Below are positions 19,543-28,462 of a stretch of DNA of 64,000 nt, piece after piece (positions within the stretch are counted from its first letter, which is position 1; the number at the start of each line of letters is the position of its first letter). Location: NCBI RefSeq assembly GCF_003994415.1, contig NZ_CP034689.1, forward strand, positions 5,332,001 through 5,396,000, written 5' to 3'. The position numbers and the translations under genes are program-made. The DNA comes from Achromobacter spanius (GTDB taxonomy: Bacteria; Pseudomonadota; Gammaproteobacteria; Burkholderiales; Burkholderiaceae_B). The notes beneath the pieces were generated by a model. The model was not told where the DNA came from and searched no databases. It saw only the letters and a list, made by a program, of their open reading frames with translations.

Positions 19543-19743
19543 ATGCCTATGCAATATCCCGATGCCGCTGGGGCCGCGAACCCGCGCAGAATTCGTCTAT
19601 CGATAACTTCAAACACCCTATCCAATGACGAATCCCACTCCATGCCGGCATTTCAGCGCGCTGCACTCTTGCCGTGCCGAGCACAAGCTATTCGTCGCCA
19701 CTATCAGGCCAGACCATAGCCTGGGCGCGCACGGGGTGGCGCC

Positions 19744-20514
19744 ATGACGGCGATGGATCTCTTGCCTGGCGGCACCCCGGCAATACTGGCCGCCACCGTA
19801 GCCGTGTTCATCCTGGCCGGCGTGGTCAAGGGCGTGGTGGGCTTGGGGCTGCCCACCATTTCGATGGCGATGCTGGCCTTGGTGATGGCGCCCGCGCAAG
19901 CCGCCGCCTTGCTGATCGTGCCGTCCTTGGTCACCAACCTGTGGCAGGCGCGGCCCTGGCCCACGCTGCCGCCTACCCTGCGCCGCATCGGCGCCCTGCA
20001 GCTTGGTGTCTGCGTGGGCACGCTGGCGGGTGCGATGTGGCTGGGCGCGCCCAGCGGGCGTTGGGCCGGTGTGTGCCTGGGGCTGGCGCTTATCGCCTAT
20101 GCCGGCTGGGGCCTGTTCGGCTCGCCGCCCAAGGTGCCACGCCGGCACGAACACGTGCTGGGCGCGTTGGTGGGCGCGATCACCGGCGTGATCACGGCGG
20201 CCACCGGGGTGTTCGTGATTCCCGCCGTGCCCTTCCTGCAAGCCTTGAACCTGGGCAGGGACGGCTTGATCCAGGCCATGGGCGTGTCATTCACGGTGTC
20301 CACCGTGGCGCTGGCGGCGGGCCTGTGGCTCAACGGCGGCTATAGCCCGGCCGCCGCTGGCGCCTCCGTGCTGATGCTGCTGCCCGCGTTGGCCGGCATG
20401 GCGCTGGGGCAGTGGCTGCGGGGCAAACTGTCGGCCAGCACGTTCAAGCTTTGCTTCATGATCAGCCTGGCCTTGTTGGGCGGCTGGCAAGTGGCGCAAG
20501 GCTTGACGGGGTAG
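19744..20514 (+). CDS. TauE/SafE (TSUP) family permease
   Basis: 256 residues with about eight hydrophobic helices. The first helix motif GVVKGVVGLGLPTISMAML is typical of TSUP proteins, and a second repeat begins at GALVGAITGVITAATGVF. Members export sulphite, sulphoacetate or other small organosulphur anions; the substrate here is not determined. It is divergent from the LysR gene across a 241-base gap holding a LysR-type operator. Its stop is eight bases from the stop of the convergent SDR gene. Confidence 0.9.
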   Translation: MTAMDLLPGGTPAILAATVAVFILAGVVKGVVGLGLPTISMAMLALVMAPAQAAALLIVPSLVTNLWQARPWPTLPPTLRRIGALQLGVCVGTLAGAMWLGAPSGRWAGVCLGLALIAYAGWGLFGSPPKVPRRHEHVLGALVGAITGVITAATGVFVIPAVPFLQALNLGRDGLIQAMGVSFTVSTVALAAGLWLNGGYSPAAAGASVLMLLPALAGMALGQWLRGKLSASTFKLCFMISLALLGGWQVAQGLTG

Positions 20515-20521
20515 GCCCGCC

Positions 20522-21343
20522 TCATGCCGCCAGACGCCGCTCGTCCACGAAGCCGATGGATACCGACATTTCGCGCCAGCGCGCCAGTTCCTGTTGCACC
20601 GACTGGATCTTGCCGCGCGCCTGATCAAAGGCGTCACGCCCCAGGAACAGGTGCAGCGGTGCGTACTGGGCCTCCGCCGCCTGAATCAGCGCCTGCGCCG
20701 CTTTGCCCGCGTCGCCGCCATCGTGCGCCTGGATAGCGCGCGCGGCGCGTTCGGGCGAGCCCCCGCCATCACGCGGCGACACGGCCCGCATGGCGCCCGG
20801 GTACACCAGCGACACCCGCACGCCCCACGGCGCGGCTTGCGCCGCCAACGCCTCGGTCAAGCCGCACACCGCGAACTTGGCGGCGCTGTACGCCCCCCAC
20901 TCGGCATGCCTGCCATCAAACCCCAGGATGGACGACACATTGAGCACATGCCCGCTGCCCTGCGCCCGCATGTGCGGCAACACCGCGCGGATCATGTTCA
21001 GCGTGCCGAAGACGTTGATGTCGAACGCGGCGCGCACGTCGGCGTCGGACAGTTCGGCCAACGAGCCGGGGCACGCCGCCCGCGCGTTGTTCACCAGCAC
21101 GTCCACGCGGCCAAAGGCGGCCATCGTGGCGTCCACCGCGCGGCGCACATTGCGTTCGTCCGCCACGTCGACCGTCAGCGGCAGAAACTGGCCTTCCAGC
21201 TTGGCCCCCACTGCATCCAGCAATGCATCGCCGTCCCGCGACGTTGCCGCCACCTTGTGCCCCAGGTCCAGCAGCATCTGCACCAATGCCAGGCCCAGGC
21301 CCGTTGATGCGCCCGTCACCAACCAGATTTTTTCGGAGTTCAT
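20522..21343 (-). CDS. Short-chain dehydrogenase/reductase
   Basis: 273 residues. Cofactor motif TGASTGLG near residue 10, NNARA in place of the usual NNAG, catalytic Ser in NVSSILG and Tyr/Lys in YSAAK (about residues 158-162). The size and the LDLGHKVAATSRD strand suit classical NADP(H)-dependent SDRs. The substrate is unknown. The 227 bases to the next gene hold no other gene I can support. Confidence 0.85.
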   Translation of the reverse strand: MNSEKIWLVTGASTGLGLALVQMLLDLGHKVAATSRDGDALLDAVGAKLEGQFLPLTVDVADERNVRRAVDATMAAFGRVDVLVNNARAACPGSLAELSDADVRAAFDINVFGTLNMIRAVLPHMRAQGSGHVLNVSSILGFDGRHAEWGAYSAAKFAVCGLTEALAAQAAPWGVRVSLVYPGAMRAVSPRDGGGSPERAARAIQAHDGGDAGKAAQALIQAAEAQYAPLHLFLGRDAFDQARGKIQSVQQELARWREMSVSIGFVDERRLAA

Positions 21344-21570
21344 GCGATTCCCTTCCCTTGCTTGTCATGCTTGCGCCCCCCGGCAAGATGCCTGGCGGCC
21401 GGCTCGGGGCAACGCCTTCCTGGTGGGAAACATCAGCCCAGCCTGAAAGGGATATTAAGAATCGGGCGCAGGCGCGTACAGGCTCGTTCTTGCTGGAAAC
21501 CTGCCTATTCCTCCGTTGCTGCCACGTCGCGGGGGCAATGCCAAAACCAGCACCGCAACCAGCAACAACC

Positions 21571-22458
21571 TCAGCGCAAAAAGCGCCGCCGTTGTCCGGT
21601 TTGCCTGACCGCCGCCACCAAGCCTTGCACCGCGGATTCGGCTGAACGCAGATAGGCGTAGAAGCGAGCCGCCGGCAGATCCGGCATGCCGTCTTCGTGC
21701 AACAACGCCCGCATGCCCTCGCGCAACTGGCTGCGGGCAACCGGCGCCACCGCAAAGCCCGCCTGCGCCGCGGCCAGGCTGCCCGCCATACTGCCGCTTT
21801 CGAACGCCGGCAGCCACGCCTTGCCGGCCTGCGCCAAGGCCGTGATGGCCGCTTCGCGGTACACGCACGGCTCCGGAAACACCGCCAGCGGCACAGGCGC
21901 ATCGGGGTCCCAGGGCTGATCCTCCCCCCAGGCCCATACCAAATCCTCTTCCCACAGCAGTTCGCCCTCGTCGTGCACGCGCGAACATTGCTTGCCGAAA
22001 ACCACGTCCAGCTTGCCGCGCGCCTGCAGACGCAGCAGGTCGGCGGTGATACCCACCTTCAGTTCGATCGACGCATCCGGATGCGCCCGATGAAAGGCTT
22101 GCAGCACCTGCGCCAGCCAGGCGCCCGCGAAGTCTTCGGACGACCCGATCCGCAAGCGGCCTTTCAACCGCGCGCCGCTCAGCCGGGCGCGCGCTTCGCG
22201 TTCCAGATCGACGATGTTGCGGGCGTAGGCGTACAGCGTCTGGCCGGCGGGCGTGAGCTCGAAGCTGCGTGTGGTGCGCGCAAGCAGCGTGGCGCCTGCC
22301 AACAATTCCAGACGCTTGATGTGGCCGCTGACCGCTGACGGCGTCAGTGCCAGCGCATCGGCGGCCAGCGCAAACCCGCCGCAATCGACCACCTCGATAA
22401 AGGTGCGCAACAAGGTCAGGTCCAGCACCGCGCCTGCCGTGTCGTTGGGGGTGTCCAT
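21571..22458 (-). CDS. LysR family transcriptional regulator
   Basis: 295 residues. The DNA-binding domain spans LDLTLLRTFIEVVDCGGFA and TPSAVSGHIKRLELLAG. The substrate domain contains GRLRIGSSEDFAGAWLAQVL, a form frequent in regulators next to hydrolases and transporters. It is divergent from the alpha/beta hydrolase gene (113-base gap) and probably controls it. Confidence 0.9.
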   Translation of the reverse strand: MDTPNDTAGAVLDLTLLRTFIEVVDCGGFALAADALALTPSAVSGHIKRLELLAGATLLARTTRSFELTPAGQTLYAYARNIVDLEREARARLSGARLKGRLRIGSSEDFAGAWLAQVLQAFHRAHPDASIELKVGITADLLRLQARGKLDVVFGKQCSRVHDEGELLWEEDLVWAWGEDQPWDPDAPVPLAVFPEPCVYREAAITALAQAGKAWLPAFESGSMAGSLAAAQAGFAVAPVARSQLREGMRALLHEDGMPDLPAARFYAYLRSAESAVQGLVAAVRQTGQRRRFLR

Positions 22459-22501
22459 GGCTAATGTCCGTTAATTCATGAGGTATTGATAATAATCTTC
22501 T

Positions 22502-22514
22502 ATTCATCACGAAT
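22502..22514. promoter_or_regulatory. Possible LysR operator
   Basis: ATTCATCACGAAT is a near-perfect dyad (11 of 13 positions) in the AT-rich gap between the divergent lysR and hydrolase genes. Low information content; offered as a candidate only. Confidence 0.3.
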
Positions 22515-22571
22515 CATGACAAGCGCAGCCAGTATCGTGACGACATCACCGCAACCGAAGGAACCACCACC

Positions 22572-23504
22572 ATGCCCGCCTACGCCCAGGTACAAACGCC
22601 CTTGCTGGATATCGCCTATCTGGAATGGAACCCCGCCGGGTCGCGCACCGCCGTGCTGGTGCACGGCTGGCCAGACAGCCCGGAAAGCTGGACCCTGGTT
22701 GCGGAACGCTTGGCCGCCCATGGCTACCGCGTAATGTGCCCCGCGCTGCGCGGCTTCGGCCCGACCCGCTTTCGGCACGCCTGCACGCCGCGCAGCGGTG
22801 AGCTGGCTGCGTTGGGACGCGATCTGCTGGACTTCATCGACGCGCTGTCCCTGGATCGCCCCACCCTGGTCGGCCACGATTGGGGCGCGCGCGCCGCCGC
22901 CAACGCCTGCGGTCTGCGGCCCGACGTGGCGGCGCAACTGATCCTGCTGTCGGTCGGCTACGGCACCAATGACCCCAATCAGGCGCTGCCGCTCGCACAG
23001 GCGCGCAATTATTGGTACCACTGGTACATGGCAACCCCCCGAGGCGCAGCCACCGTACGCGACGACCGCCTGGCCTTTGCCCGCATAATGTGGGACACCT
23101 GGTCGCCCGCCGGCTGGTATGCCCCCGCCGATTTCGACGAGGCCGCGCGCGCGTTCGACAACCCTGACTGGGCCGACGTCGTGCTGCATTCCTACCGGCA
23201 CCGCTGGGGGCATGCAGAAGGCGATCCGGTCTACGCGGCCGACACGGCCCAACTCACACCCGCGCCCGTCTTGACGGCGCCAACCCTGGTACTGCACGGG
23301 GGCGCCGACGCCTGCAACCACCCCGCCACGTCCGAGGGCAAGGAACGCTTTTTCAGTGGCGCTTACGAACGCCTAGTGCTGGACGGCGTGGGCCATTTCC
23401 CGCAGCGGGAGGCCCCGCAGGCCGTGGCCGACGCCATCCTGCGGTTCTGCGCGACACCCGGCAATGACGCCCCGCCGGGCAGCCCGCCACGGAATGGCGG
23501 ATAA
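22572..23504 (+). CDS. Alpha/beta hydrolase (epoxide hydrolase/haloalkane dehalogenase-like)
   Basis: 310 residues. Oxyanion-hole motif HGWPDSPESW near residue 31, nucleophile elbow GHDWGARAA with Asp as nucleophile (as in epoxide hydrolases and haloalkane dehalogenases rather than Ser esterases), a cap region rich in Trp/Tyr, and catalytic His in GVGHFPQRE near the C-terminus. It is cytoplasmic, with no signal peptide. Asp as nucleophile supports hydrolysis of epoxides or C-halogen bonds, but the substrate is not known. It is regulated presumably by the divergent LysR. Confidence 0.85.
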   Translation: MPAYAQVQTPLLDIAYLEWNPAGSRTAVLVHGWPDSPESWTLVAERLAAHGYRVMCPALRGFGPTRFRHACTPRSGELAALGRDLLDFIDALSLDRPTLVGHDWGARAAANACGLRPDVAAQLILLSVGYGTNDPNQALPLAQARNYWYHWYMATPRGAATVRDDRLAFARIMWDTWSPAGWYAPADFDEAARAFDNPDWADVVLHSYRHRWGHAEGDPVYAADTAQLTPAPVLTAPTLVLHGGADACNHPATSEGKERFFSGAYERLVLDGVGHFPQREAPQAVADAILRFCATPGNDAPPGSPPRNGG

Positions 23505-23516
23505 TTCGTCTGTTTC

Positions 23517-23541
23517 CCGCCGCGCAACGCGGCGGATTTTT
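23517..23541 (+). terminator. Rho-independent terminator of the hydrolase gene
   Basis: Stem CCGCCGCG (23517-23524), loop CAA, CGCGGCGG (23528-23535), then ATTTTT. Confidence 0.85.
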
Positions 23542-23580
23542 GTGGGCGCGTGGCGCGCCCAACAGCATTCGGAGTCAACT

Positions 23581-23913
23581 ATGCATCGCGGCATTCAGGC
23601 GATTGAACAATTCATGGAATCCATCGGCCTGACCTGGCGCCCCGGCTCGACCGAAAGCGCCGAGCTGCGCGTCAGCTACCGCATCGGCAACACCCGTCCG
23701 CTGGGCATTGACCGCACCCTGGTCGAATTCCATTGCGACGCCAAGCGCCCCAAGGTATGGGTGCCCGAGTTCTCGCGCACCAGCTTTCACCAGTGGTTTG
23801 AAGTGCCGTTCCAGGAATTCGAGTTCACCCCCGGCGGCTCGATGCTGAAGATCAAAGCCCCCGCGCGCGGTAACGCGCCCCCGTACAGCGTGGGGATCAA
23901 GCCGCTGGCTTGA
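23581..23913 (+). CDS. Conserved hypothetical protein
   Basis: 110 residues. The start is ATG 23581, with GGAG about eight bases upstream and just after the preceding terminator; the same frame is open further upstream but passes through that hairpin. The protein is soluble, with no signal peptide or membrane segment, and has an aromatic-rich C-terminal half (SRTSFHQWFEVPFQEFEF). I do not recognise a family. It is a single-gene unit followed by a strong terminator. Confidence 0.65.
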   Translation: MHRGIQAIEQFMESIGLTWRPGSTESAELRVSYRIGNTRPLGIDRTLVEFHCDAKRPKVWVPEFSRTSFHQWFEVPFQEFEFTPGGSMLKIKAPARGNAPPYSVGIKPLA

Positions 23914-23952
23914 TGGATGAAGACCCCTGCCTGCGGTGAGCCGCAAGGCGAG

Positions 23953-24001
23953 CGGGCCAGATTTGACTCGACCGGGTCAAATCTGGCCCGTTTTTATTGT
24001 T
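23953..24001 (+). terminator. Strong rho-independent terminator
   Basis: Fifteen-bp perfect stem CGGGCCAGATTTGAC (23953-23967), loop TCGACCGG, GTCAAATCTGGCCCG (23976-23990), then TTTTTATTGTT. Confidence 0.95.
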
Positions 24002-24020
24002 GCTTATCAATGACTTATAA

Positions 24021-24046
24021 AAATCGGGTCAAAACTGGCCCGATTT
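24021..24046. promoter_or_regulatory. Inverted repeat upstream of the sigma-54 promoter
   Basis: AAATCGGG (24021-24028) and CCCGATTT (24039-24046) flank a 10-base spacer. The spacing of about 110-135 bases upstream of the -24/-12 element fits an enhancer site for a sigma-54 activator. The sequence GGTCAAA-CTGGCCCG also echoes the 3' half of the adjacent terminator, so it could instead be a partial terminator duplicate. Confidence 0.35.
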
Positions 24047-24157
24047 CTCGTGAAAAACCCCGGTTTTTAGGGGGGCAACGAAGAAATCCGCGCACACATC
24101 GGGTTTTGTTTTTCACAAGGCATTGATTCAAAAAGGATAATTTTTAATTCCTTAACC

Positions 24158-24173
24158 TGGCACCGTTCTTGCA
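24158..24173 (+). promoter_or_regulatory. Sigma-54 (-24/-12) promoter of the effector operon
   Basis: TGGCACCGTTCTTGCA matches the RpoN consensus TGGCACG-N4-TTGCA except one base, with correct spacing between GG and GC. Transcription would begin near 24184, about 60 bases before the ATG at 24246. The surrounding DNA (24050-24170) is AT-rich and carries no gene. Confidence 0.75.
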
Positions 24174-24245
24174 TAGGAGGGCATGGCGGCCGTTTCGGCC
24201 TGCCATCCGGCTTTTCCAGCCGCGACGACAAGAACGGAGCCCGTC

Positions 24246-26143
24246 ATGCCCCCCCGCGCCTGCCCGAAAGCCCTGCAAGCCCCGCATCCCAGTTCCAAGT
24301 TGTTGGGCAAGGCGATATCTCCCCCGGCCTGCGAAGCCGCCATTCCCCTGTACCCCTTGCGCTATGGCATTGCCGATTCGCCTTATCGCAACGATATCCA
24401 TCAGACGCTGGCGACACCGGGCTATCCCGCCCTGACAGGCGGCAAGGCTTATGGCCTGCGCGTGCTGCGGCCGGGAACCTATGTGTACCTGTGCTACTTC
24501 CGGGATGGAAGGATGTGGAATCGCCACTATCAGGTCACCGAAGACATCCGCTTTGCGCCAATCTGGTGGGGCGAGGCGGACTACGCCCATTCGACGCCGG
24601 GTTCACAGGTGCAGCCAGACACCACCGGCGCGGCGCCTTGCGTATGGGTGCCGCCCGCCGCGCGTGACAGCCTGGTCTATCTGCTGGTCAGCGACACGAT
24701 CCTGACGCATGAAGCCCTATGGGACGTGGAGACGAACGCGGATGGGCGGCGCGATGCGCTGGCCACTGTCGTCGCCCCGTTCAACGGCCCCGAGCAGCCC
24801 CACGTATTCAAGGCGGTGCTGTTGGCGCTTGCCACGCCGGAACTGATGCGCCCCATACCAGGCGACGTGCCCATGTACCACGCCTGGAGCGAGATCACGC
24901 CCGCGGAACACTATCCGGATGTGAACGACATCGTCAGCCGGATGTATGCCGTTCTGCGTTTCCACGGAGATGTCGTGCCGCTGGCGGTCGTGCTGCACGA
25001 CCCCGTAGGCATCGCCAGCGAGCTCAACTACCTGTGCGCCGCCCAGGTCAAAAAGCGCGACGACTATCAGGCGCAAAGCAAGCACCGGCTGCACAGCGCC
25101 GGCTTGATCGACGCCTACTTCAAACAAGCCGAAGCCGCAAGCAACACCCCGCCCGCCTTGACCGCGCTCGCCCGGCAACGGGCGCTGGTGAACCTGGCCG
25201 GCGCGCGGGATTTTCCTTCCACGTATCAAGACCGCGTCACCGCGTTTCAGGCCGACATCACCCGCGCCTGCGCGGACGTGGTCGCCTGGCTGAAATTTGT
25301 GCAAAAGGCGGGGTTACTGGAGCAAGCGTTCGGCCTCTTCGACCTGCGCTGCCCGCACAACGCCAGCAACTTTGAAGCGGTTGTCCTGCATTGCTTTGGC
25401 GCCACGGTCCATTCAGACGACGGGCTGGCGGAACTTGCCAGGCACATCGAAGCCGCGCCCCGCATCAGCCCCCTGTGGCTCGCGCTGGGCGTGGGCGACG
25501 AGCCGTTGATGGCGCGGCTGGCCGAGCCAATGACCATCGGCAAGGGCGTGTACGACGCGGTGGACCGCGTGCTGGAAGAACGGCCCGGCACGCCGATTAC
25601 CGATCTGCTGACACGGCTGCTGTGGCCCTACCTTGGAAGCGCTTCCGTGCAGGCCGCGGATATTCAGGTCAGGCGATTGCGGCATATCGGCGAAATGCGC
25701 TTTGGCATAACGGTCGGACGCCGACTGGTGACCCCGCAACAGTATTTGGCGTATAGCGGGGAATTGCAGGGGTATGTGGCGATGGGGCGCGAGGTGCAAG
25801 TGCGATGGCCTGGCGCGTTTTTGCCGGCGGCAGGCACGGGCACGGGCACGGGCACGCGCGTGCAGGCGGCGAGCGTCGAAATTTGGGAATGGGAGACGGT
25901 GGGGACGACGACGGTTATTGATAAGACGAAGAAGGCGATGGATCCGGAGGGAAATCCGCTGATCAGGAATTTGAATCGCTTGCGTGCGACGGCTGGGGCG
26001 GTGGCGACGGGTGTGGGGGGTGGGCTGGCGATTTGGGGGATGAGGAATGCGGTTGGTGGGCTTAACCGCGATGTCTACAGCTCATCAAACTGGAGCATTT
26101 TTCTTGGAGCGGGTTCGGCGTTAGTCGGTGCGTCCATTGAAAG
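24246..26143 (+). pseudogene. VasX-like type VI secretion effector, N-terminal part, interrupted by an IS
   Basis: The start is ATG 24246, with GGAG 24236-24239 in front; the in-frame ATG at 24183 would sit on the expected transcription start. The N-terminal region (CEAAIPLYPLRYGIAD, LRPGTYVYLCYFRDG, WNRHYQVTEDIRF) is the VasX N-terminal domain found in BTH_I2691-type type VI effectors. No signal peptide. After 633 codons the frame enters an IS256-family element at 26144 and ends 30 codons later at 26234. The lost C-terminal part is at 27533-28462. VasX proteins are membrane-damaging, colicin-like toxins delivered by type VI secretion. No vgrG or adaptor gene lies nearby. Confidence 0.8.
26136..26143. 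repeat. Target-site duplication, left copy
   Basis: ATTGAAAG directly before the IS left end; the same eight bases occur at 27533-27540 after the right end. Confidence 0.95.
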
Positions 26144-27532
26144 GGGACTGTCAGAAATTTTGTGTTCTAGGCGTTGTTCTGACGTTGCATCATTTACTCG
26201 CTGGCCCACTGGGCGTTGGTACGGATGCGGGTAAATCGCTCCTCGTAGAGGATGGCGAACTGGTGCATCGCGTCGGTCCAATGGTGTGTGGCCGTGCCCC
26301 ATTTGACGGTAATGTTTCGCAGCGCCAACCAGAGCAGCTTAATCGCCGCGTCGTCGGTAGGGAAGTGGCCGCGCGTTTTGATGATCTTGCGTAGCTGCGC
26401 ATTCACGCTCTCTATCGCGTTCGTCGTGTAGATCACACGTCGGATCGCGGGTGGAAACACGAAGAAGGGGATGACCTGTTCCCAGGCGTCTTTCCAGGCT
26501 TTGACGATCATTGGGTACTTCAAGCCCCAAGCGCCTTTGGCAAACTCATCAAGGGCCTGTTGCGCGGCCTGGGCGTTAACGGCAGCGTAGATCGGGCGCA
26601 GCGCCGTGGCGATCGCGCGGCGATCCTTCCAGCCGGCGTAGGCCAGGCTATTGCGGATCAGATGCACGATGCACGTTTGTAGCGTGGTGGCTGGGAACAC
26701 GACCTCTAGCGCCTGGGGCATCCCTTTCAGACCATCGGTCACTGCGATCAGGATGTCCTGCACCCCTCGGGTCTTGAGGTCGTTGAACACCCGCATCCAG
26801 AACTTCGCGCCCTCGGTGGTCTCGACCCACAGGCCCAGAATCTCACGCGTGCCATCGGGCAGCACACCCAAGGCCAGATAAACCGCCTTGTTCTGCACCA
26901 AGCCTTCGTCGCGGATCTTGACCCGCAACGCGTCGAAGAACACCACGGGGAACATGGGTTCCAGAGGGCGGTTCTGCCACGCCTGCACTTCATCCATGAC
27001 CTCATCGGTCACCGAGCTGATGAACTCCGGCGACACGTCAGTGCCATATTGCTCGTCCAGGAACGCTCGGATCTCGCGCACGCTCATGCCACGGGCGTAC
27101 ATCGCGATGATCTTGTCATCAAAACCGGTAAACCGACGTGCGTGCTTGGGAATCAGGATTGGGGCAAAACTGCCATCCCGATCCCGCGGGATATCCAGCT
27201 TGAGCGGGCCGTCGTCGGTCAGCACGGTCTTGCTGCTCTTGCCGTTGCGCTGGTTGGTGGTGTCTTCCGGGCGCTCGCCGCCTGCGGGATAGCCCAGGTG
27301 TCGGCCCAGTTCAGCGCCCAGAGCACGCTCGATCAGCGCCTTCTTCAGCAACATGAACGTGTCCTGGACCGCCTCGGCTGTCATCGGCCCCGTTACAAGT
27401 TCATCGAGCAACTGCTCGGCACTGGCCGGTAGCGCAGACGTGCTGGACTGCCTCGTGGACTTCGGGTTGCGTGCCATGGTCGGTCTCCTTGAAAACCATC
27501 ATAGGCCTGCACACAAAAATCCTGACAGTCCC
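26144..27532 (-). mobile_element. IS256-family insertion sequence, complete
   Basis: 1389 bp bounded by inverted repeats: left end GGGACTGTCAGAAATTTTGT, right end (complement) GGGACTGTCAGGATTTTTGT, matching at 20 of the first 22 positions. It is flanked by an 8-bp duplication ATTGAAAG, as usual for IS256 elements. It carries one intact transposase gene on the minus strand. The perfect duplication and intact gene indicate a recent insertion. It splits the VasX-like gene. Confidence 0.97.
26194..27477 (-). CDS. IS256-family (mutator-type) transposase
   Basis: 427 residues, full length. DDE catalytic residues are in FFDALRVKIRDEG (first Asp), VTDGLKGMPQALE (second Asp) and TTNAIESVNAQLRK (Glu). 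The motif CIVHLIRNSLAY is the conserved C/D(2)H region of mutator-type transposases. The N-terminal part (about residues 1-100) is the DNA-binding region. It catalyses transposition of its own IS. The start ATG at 27477 is preceded by GGAGAC. No frameshift was noticed, so it is probably active. Confidence 0.97.
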   Translation of the reverse strand: MARNPKSTRQSSTSALPASAEQLLDELVTGPMTAEAVQDTFMLLKKALIERALGAELGRHLGYPAGGERPEDTTNQRNGKSSKTVLTDDGPLKLDIPRDRDGSFAPILIPKHARRFTGFDDKIIAMYARGMSVREIRAFLDEQYGTDVSPEFISSVTDEVMDEVQAWQNRPLEPMFPVVFFDALRVKIRDEGLVQNKAVYLALGVLPDGTREILGLWVETTEGAKFWMRVFNDLKTRGVQDILIAVTDGLKGMPQALEVVFPATTLQTCIVHLIRNSLAYAGWKDRRAIATALRPIYAAVNAQAAQQALDEFAKGAWGLKYPMIVKAWKDAWEQVIPFFVFPPAIRRVIYTTNAIESVNAQLRKIIKTRGHFPTDDAAIKLLWLALRNITVKWGTATHHWTDAMHQFAILYEERFTRIRTNAQWASE

Positions 27533-27540
27533 ATTGAAAG
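27533..27540. repeat. Target-site duplication, right copy
   Basis: ATTGAAAG directly after the IS right end, identical to 26136-26143. Confidence 0.95.
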
Positions 27541-28462
27541 CGCCGCCCTCGCTATATCTGCCCACTCTAAACGCAAAGGAAACAGCGCCTTGGCCCACGC
27601 TGCGAGGACCTACGGATTGAAATGGGGTACCACGGTAGCTGGCTCAATCGCCGCTGGCCTACTGGCCATTGCCGATCTTATAAAAGCAGCCAACTCCTAC
27701 AAAACCGCAAATGCTGAACAAGCACGCATGCATTTGTATTCCGCAATGTCTGGCGGCGTACTTGCTATTGCGACAGTTGGAGGTGGTTCGGCAGCCCTCG
27801 CCACATTAGCTGGCGGAGGTTCGGCCGTAGCCGCCCTCGGACTCACCCCCGCTGGCTGGGCAGTCATTGCCCTTCTAGCAATAGGCGCCGTCGTCTACTT
27901 CACCCTTCAAGCCGATCAAGCCCAACACAACCCCCTGGAAATCTGGCTCAAGCACTCCGCCTGGGGCGTAGCCACGCCGCGCTTCACGCTGGCGCAAGAA
28001 CTGCATGCCTGGCACAGCTTGCACTTCAGCCCCCGCATCACCCCGCAATGGCAGTCCCTGCGCGGTGTTGCAGGCACCCTGCGTATCAGTTGCACGCTGC
28101 CCGAGACGTCCGGGCAAGACGACTTTCAAGCCAAACTCAAAGTCACCCTATACGGGATGCCTCTGGAAGCCGTGGACACCTCCACCGCTTTCTGCACGCC
28201 CGGCGTTTGCGTGGATCTCAGCAGGCAATACGTTATCGGCCCGTTGAACAATGGCCCAGGCGCGGAGCGCGGATGGCGGATCAGCATGCACGAGGATGCC
28301 AAGGTCGAGTTGACGTACCTGTACCGACCCGATACCCAGAACTTGCCCTCAATCGGCCTGGAACAACCAGGTGCGCCCGAACCGCTGGTGTTCACTTCAT
28401 CGGGTTTCTTCTCTGACTCCATCGACCCCGCCAAGCTGGCTCCCGTCAAGGCGCCGACATGA
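27533..28462 (+). pseudogene. VasX-like effector, C-terminal part after the IS
   Basis: Begins with the second target duplication and reads IESAALAISAHSKRKGN onward. Deleting the IS and one duplication copy joins it in frame with the N-terminal part, giving 939 residues. It contains hydrophobic segments (TVAGSIAAGLLAIADLI; LAIATVGGGSAALATLAGGG; GWAVIALLAIGAVVYF) of the type that insert in membranes in VasX-like toxins, then a soluble tail. An ATG inside the IS (27353) is in frame, so a C-terminal fragment could be translated from IS readout. The TGA stop overlaps the next ATG (ATGA at 28459). Confidence 0.85.

Noticed and set aside
27353..28462. Treating the post-IS fragment as a complete gene starting at 27353
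   Set aside because: The first 60 codons belong to the IS; the real sequence joins in frame with the pre-IS part.
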